Assembly: GCA_036365145.1 (NCBI GenBank)
Contig: JAEOAD010000024.1
Location: 8,827,001-8,891,000, forward strand
Direction of reading: 5' to 3'
Origin: Orientallactaga sibirica
Taxonomy: Eukaryota; Chordata; Mammalia; Rodentia; Dipodidae
Length of the DNA: 64,000 bases
Shown: piece after piece, positions 48,815 to 58,264 of the stretch
Numbering within the stretch: position 1 is the stretch's first letter
How the letters are laid out: each line of letters begins with the position of its first letter
Position numbers and translations under genes: made by a program
The notes under the pieces: generated by a model
Seen by the model: the letters and a program-made list of their open reading frames with translations, nothing else
Told to the model about the DNA's origin: nothing
Databases searched by the model: none

Positions 48815-51740
48815 AGGACAAGAGATGATTTTAGGGAAGGTAGATACAATATAGTACTACATATGCATGTATGGAGAAGGCACCATGATTGTATGCTTAA
48901 AATTGTACTTGATTTTCATAATTAATATTCATGACAAGCACATGTTTAGGGTCATAGTCAATATGTCACTATCCTGAAACAGCAGACACATTACCTATGA
49001 AAAAAAGAAAGCAAGCAGAAGTCATGTTTCTCCATACCCTTACCTGTTTCATGCACTCCCCACATGATCCTACATGATTACTACCTCCTTAATCTCCCCA
49101 CTCTGACTGGCACCTCAAAAGGAGTTGCAGAAGGTCAAGTGAGAGTTAGAACTTTCTAAGATTTATTGTAACCTGAGCCATCTGGCATGCAAACAAATTG
49201 CCTCCATCTAACACTTTCATTGGATATGCATTGCCACACAGCAAGAAACCAAAGAGCTCTAATAGCCAGTTGATATTAATAATTAATCCAAACCTTTCTC
49301 TATGCTGGGCCTTTTTCCCTTTGATTGGCAGGTGTGGGTGCAGTTTATTAAAATGTCCCACAGACAATTACAAAATGTCACTCTAGTGCACCTTCAACTG
49401 CCCACCACTTCTTTAATAAAACTCCTTTAATACCTTTAGTACCTGAAGACTGTGTAAATTATGCAAAATCCCACATCTTATTCTAAGAGGATAGAGGGGT
49501 AATAATCTATCTAGACTTCTTCAGTGTCTTTTAAATGCAAACACTCAAACCACTTAACTTGAATTCTAACAGGGAGATAGGAAAATGAAGTACAAGTCCA
49601 TTTCTGGAGCACCAATCATTAAGATTTAAAGACATTGGCAACAGGAGTGGTACACTTGCCTCTTATTCTTACAGAATCCAGTTTTAAATTTACCTGAAGC
49701 AAAATGATTCTGCTACCCTCAGACTTTCACAAGACCTGATGAGACCTGCTATATATACAGTAGAAGCCTCGTCAAGAAAGGAAAATAGAAACAAGAAAAT
49801 AATTACTCTACAGCAAATTCAAAATAGTACTATATATAAAGAACATGGTGTTTAATATGTAAGTAGAAAATCATAAATCACTTTACTGACAAGATAATAC
49901 ATTCATTAAAAAGGACATTACCAATTTCGTAGCTTTTACACTGACGAGAATTATCAGTTTATATTATATAACTGAAGCAAGTGTTTAAAGAATAATCTCT
50001 TTTGGCTTAATTGTCAACATAATTTTGCATCTAGATGGTTTATTTGGGATTAATTCATATCATAGAGGATCGTATAACTGCTTACATAATATTGAGTGAA
50101 AATGTCATAAAGAAAAATCAAATTTGGAAATTGACGGTAACTGAGAGAAAAGCATGACACAGTAGGTATTTAGTGATTTCAGATATTAATATTAATTTAT
50201 TCCCTGATCTTAGAAATCATGGCTATTGTTTTCTATCCTATAATGGAAATTAAAAAATGACATACAATTACTAAATATTAAAATTTCAAACTGTTTAGAC
50301 CCTACTAGTGTCAAATCATCACGTTACATTTGGGGAGAAAAAGTCTATACTTTTTTCCTGATTGCCTTCAGTCTCTGTGTAATTCCCTCAACACAGTTTT
50401 CCATTCACCCTTTAGAAGACAAGCATCCTAAGCTGGCTCATTTTGATGAAGGTGAGTTACTCTACATCATCTGGACAGAGGCTGGTGCTATTCTTAGTTG
50501 CTATAACCAGCTGCATTACTGAGAGCAGGCTCTGTCCTTACACATTACAGATGGATAGCTTCAGATAAGAAAAAGCTATCTTGGTGAATGGTGGCCTGAA
50601 TTTTGATGTTTCTGTCTAGTAGGTGATAGGGTTATCAGTCACATCACTAGGTGATTTGAGAAGATGGCTGTCTGGAGCGATAGATAAAGACTCCTTGGAC
50701 TGTTACAAAGGAAAAGAACTTCAAGGGAGGCATGGGAAATTCATTATTCAAGAAGTAAGTCTCCTAGTTTTCATGCTGGGAAGGGAAAAAAGCCAAGAAA
50801 ATATACAGAAATTCACCTGTATTTTCTTTGTGATATCATAGTCTGTTATTGGATGATATGAAAGGAACACAGTAAAGTGCTAAATAAGCCTTCTTGGTTT
50901 TCTTGGTTGTACTTTTTTTGTTTGCTTTGGTTTTAATCAAGCAACATGGGAACACATTTGCTGTGAGTAAGCTCAATTTAAATGGTAACATTTACTAACT
51001 GTAAATTGCCTAATAAATGCACAATGCTTTACAGTAGAATGGAGTATGTCAACACTGCTAAGTTCAATTTTATGTTGACAAGACATATTCCACTTTCAAC
51101 TTGTTTTTCTTTGGCAGGATTATCTTAAGTAAACTAATGAGTACTTGTCATATGGCAATTACTTAGGTAACATTGGTAAGTTTACATTTAATTTCTTTAC
51201 TTAATATTTACTAAAATATCGAGATAAGAGCTCAGGAAATTAAAAAAAAAAAAAGCCTAAACAAATCTATATTGAGATTCTAATGACAAGAGAATGTGTA
51301 CAAAATAGACAGACTGAAAAGTTTGCAAAGTATGAATTAATACAGTTATGGACATGCCTAAAGGCACTAGAAAGGGATTTATCTTAGTAAATGTACTGAA
51401 TATCCCTTTGACTCAACATACTTATTTTCAAAAGGGAACAATAACAAGGGAGATAGAAGATTACAGAAATGATTATGGTAATGAAAAACAACTATTACCA
51501 ATGCCTGAAGCAGCAGGTATTCAGGGCCATCTCTTCATTTCTCTTCCATGGAGAACTTGTAAAACTTTCTCCTCACATTGCTTCCTAAGTATAACATGAA
51601 ATGCTTCCTCAATTTGATTTTGGAAGCAGACTTTAATTTGATTCCAATGGATTATTACTTTAAAAATCATGAATACTACTGCTGAGAAAGTCCTCTTCAA
51701 ATTTTACTTTGAATTACCAAACAATTTCTCCTGCTGATAT
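48815..51740. other. AT-rich unique DNA; possible conserved element at 49.15-49.42 kb
   Basis: No gene recognised. 49,150-49,420 is unusually complex, with several TAATTA/ATTA-type homeodomain-like motifs around ttgatattaataattaatc. A frame at 50,623-50,841 (72 codons) has a donor-like aagtaagt within it but no acceptor support. Confidence 0.35.
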
Positions 51741-51750
51741 GGCTGAGAAT

Positions 51751-51912
51751 GCTGGGGAGATGGTTCAATGGTTAGTGTCTTTGTTCAGTTCCTCACTACT
51801 ATGTAAAGCCAGCTACACAATGTGACACAAGGAACTAGAGCTGGTTTGCAGTAGCAAGAGGCCCTGGTTCTCCCATGATTTTCTTTTTCTCAAATAAATA
51901 AATTTTAAAAAA
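51751..51912 (+). mobile_element. tRNA-derived SINE (DIP-like), shortened
   Basis: Head atgctggggagatggttcaa, 'caagaggccctggttctcc' and an (AAAT)n tail. Much of the central body is deleted. Confidence 0.7.
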
Positions 51913-51919
51913 ATAATAA

Positions 51920-53775
51920 AAAAGAAACAATCTGATAGATGTTAATCCCTGAGTCTTGGGTCTGGCTTTTAACAAACTCTTGGTACATCATTCAAATAGT
52001 CCTATGAATATTCAAATGCATTTTTAACAACATGTGTGTGTTTATCCTAATGTAACTGAACTTAAAAATTCTGATTCAAAGAAGTGCATAGTTATGCACA
52101 TTCAAAATCAGGTGGTACATTGCCTTTCCATTGTCAAGATCATTGCTGCTTCCTCTCTACTCCCAGTGGGTCTCTTTGAAGAAGGGAAATTTTTATATAA
52201 TTGAGATAGCCAAATCTATCATATTAACTTATCTAGACTGTGATCTAAAAATTTATGCCTTGATCATTATGAAATGAAATAGTAATATACATTTATTTGT
52301 GACCTAAATTTAGAGTATGGTATTCACTTAAAAAATATAAAAATAATGATATCATATAAACACTGGAATAAGTAATATACTTCTCATATCATCTATGGAC
52401 ATTATGAATTCCCTAAGTAAAATTGCAATCTATCCTACCAACATTTGTGATTACTCATATATGAATTGACATTTTTATACTGTAGTTTGGAAATATCACT
52501 TAAATTTAGTTGTCTAACTGTGGTATACCAATACATGCTTATAGTCCTAGCATATAGGTGGCTGAAGCAGAAGAAATAAGAGTTCACGGCCATGATGAAT
52601 TCAGGGGTTCAGGTCCCTGTAAAACAGAGGGCAAAATGTTATTATTTCTTTACAACAAGCTTAGGGAAAATTAGAAGTCGCTTACTTGTAAGAGTCTATA
52701 AAAGAATGGGATGAAACACTTGCTTGAACAGATGGGGATGGTAGATAAATAGGATGCTCTGTTGGTCTGAATAGCATTACCCTGGGGCTGCATTGTTAAT
52801 CAAACTCCTTAAGGGCATGTAAGCATGGCAGATAAGCAGGACACTTGGAGACTCTTGGGCACAGGTCAACATAACACCCCTAACAGAACTACTCACAAGT
52901 TTGCTTAATTCTCTAGAATGGAATGTCCCTGCCATGATGCAAATTCCCCTTTATGTTTAAAGGTAACTTTTATGACTATAATTGCAACCTGGGAATTTGT
53001 GATTTATGGTTTAACTCCCATCCTGTTTTTCCAATATACATCTTGTATTTTTTTTTTTCGCCATAAAAGCTGATACTCTCAGCAAACTAGGGCTGCCCTC
53101 AGAGATCTCTCCCTTTGATGTGCAGTCACAGTGTGTGAATCTGTTCACACCCAGTACTTTCTGAGTCAGTGGTCTTACTTGTGCAACACTGGACCCCATA
53201 ACAGTCCCAATAAAAGAATAAGAGAAAAATAAATAAATAGCAATAAAAAACAAATACAATTTATCTACTGCCCACATATCTGGGATAATTTTAACTGAAA
53301 AACATAAAAAAGAGCACATCATAGTTTGAACTGAAAATATTCCTCATAGCCTCATGTATTTTAACTTCTTTGTTTAGAACTTGTAGCACTGTTTTGTGAA
53401 GATACAGAAACTTTAAAATATCAGGGCTGACTGATAGTAGGTATGGCACTAGATGTTGGTTACAGTTCAACAGTGCTTCTGTCCCGTTTCCTCACTGGCT
53501 ACCTTATGAAAACCCCATACAAAGGGCATCTGCCAGTATGGACAAGACCTGCTCATGCCACCATGCCCTTTAGACAATAACAGTCTGGAAATACAGGAAG
53601 AATAAGCTAAACTAAGTCTCTCCTCCATTAAGCTTTTTAGTCAGCTATTTTATCAAAGTGATGTAAAAACTAAATAGTAGAGAACAGATGTGTTTGTTGT
53701 GCCGTTTTGTTCCTTATATAGGTTATCATTTAACTGTATCTCTGAAAATTTTGAAGTTATAGTACTCTACTTAAG
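51920..53775. other. AT-rich DNA with possible B1 and LTR relics
   Basis: 52,520-52,635 resembles a diverged B1 (tacatgcttatagtcctagc, 'ggctgaagcagaag'). 52,637-53,201 has an LTR-like TATA segment (gccataaaagctgatactct) and a terminal ccataaca, but no target duplication. No gene is visible. Confidence 0.3.
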
Positions 53776-53781
53776 AAGCTT
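53776..53781. repeat. Target-site duplication, left copy (AAGCTT)
   Basis: Identical to 57,722-57,727. It abuts the TG of the 5' LTR. Confidence 0.9.
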
Positions 53782-54176
53782 TGTTGGGCCCTAAGAGGCC
53801 CCAGTGTGAGGCCTAGTGGAACTTCCTAAGCCTGAGTAGACTTAAGTGACCTGTCCTTGGCCTACTTCCGCTTAAGAGTGACTCAGCAAGGCCTAAGCTG
53901 AAACTGCCTCCGCCCAGCTACTGCTGATGTGGTGAAATACTATTGGCCCTTACACCTTTTTCCCACCCTCTTTCTCAAAACTAATATATACACCCTCTCA
54001 TTACAATAAGACAAGTTCCTGCCTCGACAGACTCCTGGCCCAGTGTGTTTTTTCTCTCTGGTGTTTTAGGGGGGAGGTGTCTGGGCCGCCGACACCTGTC
54101 ATCCCCCTCAGCCTCAAGAGGAGCTGCTGGCCCGGCTCTCTCTTCCACTCTACCTGCCGGGGGAGGGAAACTGGCA
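53782..54176 (+). repeat. 5' LTR of the endogenous retrovirus
   Basis: It starts tgttgggccctaagaggccc and ends gaaactggca. It shows a TATA-like actaatatatacaccctc and a later T-rich gtgttttttctctctggtg. No canonical AATAAA is evident; attacaataagac may substitute. Confidence 0.9.
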
Positions 54177-54178
54177 GA

Positions 54179-54198
54179 CTGGTGCCCCGTGTGAGGAA
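54179..54198 (+). promoter_or_regulatory. Primer-binding-site-like sequence
   Basis: Two bases after the 5' LTR comes tggtgccccgtgtgaggaac, beginning with the TGG that pairs with tRNA CCA. I cannot assign the tRNA confidently; it does not look like the usual lysine site. Confidence 0.6.
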
Positions 54199-55040
54199 CT
54201 CTCTTTCCTGCCTACAGAAAAACACAGAAGTACGCTGATAGGCTAATCGGACTGAGGATGGGTGTACCCTCATAAATTATGAGGTAGTCTTCATATCTAA
54301 TATTCTAACCTTTGCTTCTGTAACCTGTGCTTGCTTCAACATCTTTTCATTCCTTTCTCTTTCCTTTCACTTCTGGGTTGCCGGCAAACCACATCTGCGG
54401 CACCTATATTTCTGAACGGGTCATACGTTTCTGGTGGACACACCACATGGGCAGACCTGGAGGAAACTCAAAGTGTTTTGCCCCCTCATTTGAGTGGGGA
54501 CTCTGTCCCAAAAGACAGAACAAACCTGTTGGGGAGATCTGCTCCCATCTGTACTGTGTTTGGTATCATCGAGCCGTCCCCTAAGGACACAGGCTCGTCT
54601 GGCCATCACGGATCTAAATCTGAACTTAATTCTGCAGCATGTTTAACTATTTTTTGGGCCTTTATGCTGATGTTGTACTTGTGTGTATTACTGTTGCCCT
54701 GATTTTACAAATACTCCTCCTATAACGTGGCTTAAAAGTAAAACAAAAAAACCTCCATGGCTTTTGGGACCAAACTTTTGTTTTAGCCCCATGGATTAGT
54801 TCAATCCTCCTTGCCATAATTACCAGCCTTAAAGACTTCTCTGTGAAGGAGTTCATTTCTGCCCTTAACAAGAGCTGTAAGGAAAAACTAAAATGGACTT
54901 TTAAAATCTCGTTTCTCCTAAGGCCACCACCCAAGCCGCCACCCAAGCCGCCACCGGCCCACTGCCTTTTCAGCCTGTAACTGCCGCCTATGGGAATAGC
55001 GTTCACAACCACCCCTCCCCCTCTTTAGTCTTGGAAGGAA
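54199..55040 (+). pseudogene. Retroviral leader and unassigned coding remnants
   Basis: Open segments at 54,327-54,702 (85 and 123 codons in two frames) include a hydrophobic stretch near 54,640-54,705. A proline-rich run (CCACCCAAG-type repeats) lies at 54,920-54,960. This could be decayed gag or env, but no motif decides it. The next segment, MaLR sequence, begins at about 55,041. Confidence 0.4.
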
Positions 55041-55331
55041 AAAATGCAAAAAAAATTTATTGGAACTGGGTTACTGACATAAGGGACATTTTGCTATCCA
55101 GGTCCAGAAAGTTTGATGAAGGTTAAATTTGTAGTGGACTGATGTGCTTAACTAAAGATAACGGACTAAGATTTTAAGATTTTAAGTTAAAAAAAATCTC
55201 AAACAAGTTTAAGACTGATTTCAGGTTACTGAGCTACTATTGTCAACCACCTTAACAATCTTAAGGAAGATGGAAGAAAGGTGTCCTGACTGCTTTACAT
55301 TAAAACAACAGAGAGGATGCCTGTTAAAAAT
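55041..55331 (+). repeat. MaLR internal fragment captured in the provirus
   Basis: It aligns in the same orientation with 5,310-5,590 of the MaLR element (ttggaactggg..actg, gttaaatttgtagtggactg, 'gctttacattaaaacaa', 'gagaggatgcctg'). It lacks MaLR LTRs and target duplications, so it is not a normal MaLR insertion. Confidence 0.85.
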
Positions 55332-55566
55332 ATCTTGGGAGCAGGCAGGCGGTCCGCCACAAGGCGAGTCACTGCCTGTCCCCGCCTCTTGCCTCTTGGC
55401 ACCCCCTCGATGCTCTTAGCTGAGTGTCCCACGGGGCCCAAAGTGTTTACTTTAAAAAAAAAATTAGAGTGTTCAAAGCAGGCCTGAGCCACCTAAATAC
55501 CACAGCTAAGAATAATGAAATAAGACCGTGGTTCTATTTTGTTGGTTTTCGGAACTAAGGCCATGA
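55332..55566 (+). rRNA. 18S rRNA fragment (pseudogene) inside the provirus
   Basis: About 235 bp matches the central part of mammalian 18S rRNA in sense orientation, roughly nt 730-970 by memory. Diagnostic blocks are ccccctcgatgctcttagct, attagagtgttcaaagcagg, 'tctattttgttggttttcgg' and 'ggccatga'. Differences from 18S are mostly C-to-T or G-to-A changes, including at CpG sites, as expected of old methylated non-functional DNA. The left edge abuts MaLR sequence (gttaaaaat/atcttggga) and the right edge abuts pol-like sequence, with no poly-A and no duplication. It is not a functional rRNA gene. Confidence 0.92.
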
Positions 55567-55798
55567 GGCAATCTGGCTTTTATCTGTAAGGCAGCCCTAA
55601 AACAGGTCCTTTTATATAAAATGGGCCATCCACCTCCAAACTTACTGACCACACATTCACTCACACACTGGTCCGCCTAACTTTATTGCTAATGCGGATT
55701 CACAGGTAGACAAATTTATTACTGTCTCCTCCTTGCCACCCTTAGAACAAGCTAAATGTTTACACCAAATGTTCTATCTATCCCCCTTAATAATTCAA
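55567..55798 (+). pseudogene. Retroviral pol remnant, RNase H end to integrase N-terminus
   Basis: The translation reads NADSQVDKFITVSSLPPLEQ, then AKCLHQMFYLSP at about 55,690-55,790. This resembles the end of RNase H and the start of the integrase zinc-binding region of betaretrovirus-like elements; only one histidine of the zinc motif is evident. It is cut at 55,798 by the tRNA-Lys fragment. Confidence 0.6.
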
Positions 55799-55831
55799 GC
55801 CCAGCTAGCTCAGTTGGTAGAGCATGGGACT
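55799..55831 (+). tRNA. tRNA-Lys 5' half (fragment, not functional)
   Basis: The 33 bases gcccagctagctcagttggt plus agagcatgggact match the 5' half of mammalian tRNA-Lys, including box A and the D arm. They run from nt 1 to U33, just before the anticodon, with about two substitutions. After that the match stops (aagcccac...). The T arm and 3' end are absent. It lies in sense orientation between integrase-like and MaLR LTR sequence. Confidence 0.85.
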
Positions 55832-55839
55832 AAGCCCAC

Positions 55840-56008
55840 TTCCTCCTTAATGTCACTGGGGGCTAATCTTAAGGTGCTAATGGTGGGTTTAAGATTCCAT
55901 TGTAAAGATATACAAAATGTGCCCAGTAGGAGTTCCTAAAGTGTGCTGGAGTTTTTGGCTGTAGTTTTTGCTTCTGTGTACTGTGTGGCTGATCTATAAG
56001 CTTCAACA
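55840..56008 (+). repeat. MaLR LTR fragment captured in the provirus
   Basis: Sense-orientation LTR interior: 'taatcttaaggtgctaatggtggg', 'gtaaagatatacaaaatgtgccc', 'ggagttcctaaagtgtgctg', then a jump to 'gatctataagcttcaac'. It corresponds to about 6,385-6,580 with internal deletions. The LTR ends are missing. Confidence 0.8.
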
Positions 56009-56720
56009 TCTCAAAGGCCATCAAAATTTACGAACTGGCTTCTCTGCCTCAGTGTAATACAATCTCAAAAGCTACATGCTTCCACTTATTAACCCACATA
56101 AAAAAAAAAAAAGTCCAAACTTCCAAATCCTGTCAGCCTTTCCTCCAGGTACTTCCTCTTCAAACTACAGGAGCCAATCCTCAGGGCTACACTCTAATCA
56201 CCTTTGGCAGATTGACGTTACACACTATTCTCCATTTAAAAAACTTAAATATATTTTTCTCTCAGTTGATACTTTCTCCCATACTTGCTGGACATCGGCA
56301 CACACTGGGGAAAAGACTAAACATGCTATTAGCCATATGCTTCAATGCTTTGCCACCCTTAGATTGCCAGATCAAGTCAAATTTTCTAATACCCATGGGG
56401 CCAGGCCATCATAAACAAAAACAAAAGGGGTAATCCCTACCCCCACACGACCAACTAAAAAAAGCATTATTAACCCTAAATATTTTAAATTTTTCTAAAG
56501 AAGATAGACACTTGTCCCCTTTTCAAAAACATCGGACCTCAGCTGTTACAACTCTATCTGAGTCAAATAGAGGGACCCATTGACTGGGGCCTGGGGAAGA
56601 CCAGACCCCTCCTCACAGCAGGGAGAGGATTTAAATGTGTCTTTTCTCAAGAAAAAAAAAAAAAAAAGGCCCATTTGGGTACCAGCAAGACACTTAAAAT
56701 ATTTACCCCAACAAGGGGAT
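56009..56720 (+). pseudogene. Retroviral integrase remnant
   Basis: A frame at 56,076-56,414 carries an integrase-core-like stretch: HLWQIDVTHYSPFKKLKYIF, then SVDTFSHTCWTSAHTGEKT. The first catalytic Asp (QID) is present. The region of the second Asp reads KFSNTHGA, so that residue is lost, and a stop follows. A C-terminal piece (VPARHLKYL near 56,680) lies in a shifted frame, with an A-run and frameshifts between. Integrase would insert viral DNA; this copy cannot function. Confidence 0.75.
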
Positions 56721-56814
56721 AATAACAATCAACTCTGCAGGGAGTGTTCCACCCCTGAAAACTGTGCCTCTGTTTCTTCCCCAGGAACAATTGGAGATGT
56801 GGATGCTGCTAGAC

Positions 56815-57075
56815 CCAAATGAAGCCAGAAAAGCTCCAGAAAGATTTGAAAAAGAGAAGACGGGACTTCCAAGACACCCCGCTGTGGACTGGTTTACATG
56901 GCTTTTTACCCTACCTTCCCCCTCCCCTTGAACCCTCCTTCTCCTTCTCCTTCTCCTTCTTTTTATCCCCACTTTTGGGCCCTGTGTAATAAATGAGATT
57001 ACACAATTCATTCACCAACAGCTAGAGTCAATTAAACTTCATCAGGTCACAATTAAACTTCATCAGGTCAAAATA
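56815..57075 (+). pseudogene. Retroviral envelope transmembrane-subunit remnant
   Basis: Around 56,880-57,060 one frame reads DWFTWLFTLPSP, a leucine-rich run, then FGPCVINEITQFIHQQL. This is the order of a membrane anchor followed by the cytoplasmic start of a gamma/D-type Env TM. The leucine run coincides with a (CTTCTC)-type repeat (56,938-56,960). A 21-bp segment ending ttcatcaggtca is tandemly duplicated at 57,027-57,069. The surface subunit is not recognised. Confidence 0.6.
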
Positions 57076-57309
57076 CCACAGGTTCGCAACTCAGAAGCTG
57101 GACTCTTCCTTTGACTGGCTGTCCACCTAGTGTCCCTTCCCCGCCGTCCATCGAACCAATGATGGGTATGATCTCAGACAGGCTGAGACAACCTAAGACA
57201 GGTCATGGAGTGGATTTTCAATGGGCTAAAGGCATGGTACTCAGTGAGGGGTAAGATCCCCAGAGGGGGACAACCTAAGAAAGGGGCCATGCTTTCCACC
57301 ATTCTTACA

Positions 57310-57326
57310 AAAACAAAAGGGGGAGA
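57310..57326 (+). promoter_or_regulatory. Polypurine tract
   Basis: aaaacaaaagggggaga directly precedes the 3' LTR, the expected plus-strand primer site for reverse transcription. Confidence 0.85.
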
Positions 57327-57721
57327 TGTTGGGCCCTAAGAGGCTCCGGTGTGAGGCCTAGTGTACTTTCCTAAGCCTGACTAGAGTTTAGCGACCTGTC
57401 CTTGGCCTACTTCCGCTTAACAGTGTCTCAGCAAGGCCTAAGCTGAAACTGCGCCACACATCTACTGCTGAAGTGGTGAAATACTATTGGCCCTTACACC
57501 TTTTTCCCACCCTCTTTCTCAAAACTAATACATACACCCTCTCATTACAATAAGACGAGTTCCTGCCTCGACAGACTCTCGGCCCAGTGTGTTTTTTTCT
57601 CTCTGGTGTTTTAGGGGGGAGGTTTCTGGGCCGCTGACACCCGTCATCCTGCTCAGCCTCAAGAGGAGCCATTGTCCAGCTCTCTCTTCCACTCTACCTG
57701 CCAGGGGGAGGGAAACCAGCA
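57327..57721 (+). repeat. 3' LTR of the endogenous retrovirus
   Basis: It starts tgttgggccctaagaggctc and ends gaaaccagca. It has the same length as the 5' LTR, with about 35 differences counted by eye, clustered near 57,480 and 57,670. Confidence 0.9.
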
Positions 57722-57727
57722 AAGCTT
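57722..57727. repeat. Target-site duplication, right copy (AAGCTT)
   Basis: Identical to 53,776-53,781. Confidence 0.9.
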
Positions 57728-57969
57728 CATGTAGTGCTTCCAGTCAAGATGGTGATTGCCTTACCACACTTCCACTTGGGGGAAGGAAAGACAAGATATT
57801 TGGGGTTCTTAGGGATTTGTAGATCCTAGTATACCACCAGTTGGAGGGCACAGAGGAAGAAAGTAGGGAATCCATTGATTCCCATGATCTCAGGTAGCCT
57901 ACCAGTCCCCAAAATACCTCAAGCAGCCATCCCAGCTGCAGTCCCAGCTGCCCTCACAGTTGCCCCACC

Positions 57970-58264
57970 ACTAGATCCCTCCTGAACTACCTGCAGGCTG
58001 AGCATACTCAGGCCAGCAGGCTAACATTTGCCATCACTCCCTGGGCTTTCCCACCATCACTTTTCAACCCAGCCATGACCACAGTGCACAGACCAGATTC
58101 TTCTACACTTCCTGCAGGCCAGCAGGCTAGCATTTCCACCTCCACCAATGGGCTTTCCTTGCACCTGACTGCCATCCCAACTGCAACTGCTGTTGCACTG
58201 ACTAGGTTCCTCCTGCACATCCTGCAGGCAAGTCAGACCCAGGCTGGCAGGCTAGCATACTCTT
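57970..58264 (+). repeat. L1 5'-region tandem ~120-bp units (left block)
   Basis: About two and a half units share 'cctcctgcac.tcctgcaggc', 'agacccaggc.ggcaggctagca' and 'ggctttcc.gcacc'. They are interrupted at 58,264 by the MaLR provirus and continue at 60,700-60,930. Their position upstream of ORF1 suggests promoter-type monomers. Confidence 0.6.

Larger units (their letters stand above)
53782..57721 (+). mobile_element. Endogenous retrovirus, class II-like, with chimeric interior
   Basis: Two 395-bp LTRs (53,782-54,176 and 57,327-57,721) with TG...CA ends are flanked by an exact 6-bp duplication, aagctt (53,776-53,781 and 57,722-57,727). Six base pairs is typical of class II (betaretrovirus-like) insertions. 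By eye the LTRs differ at about 9% of sites, so the insertion is old. The interior is only ~3.15 kb. It holds a primer-site-like start, unassigned remnants, a MaLR internal fragment, an 18S rRNA fragment, an integrase remnant interrupted by a tRNA-Lys half and a MaLR LTR fragment, an envelope-TM remnant and a polypurine tract. No frame is intact. Gag, protease and most of reverse transcriptase are not recognised. Confidence 0.85.

Noticed and set aside
54327..54702. Possible intact envelope or gag gene
   Set aside because: Two overlapping frames with stops, no start context and no recognisable domain; kept only as an unassigned remnant.
55332..55566. A working rRNA gene
   Set aside because: Only ~235 bp of 18S is present, decayed and inside a provirus.
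55799..55831. A functional tRNA-Lys gene
   Set aside because: The anticodon, T arm, acceptor 3' strand and terminator are absent.
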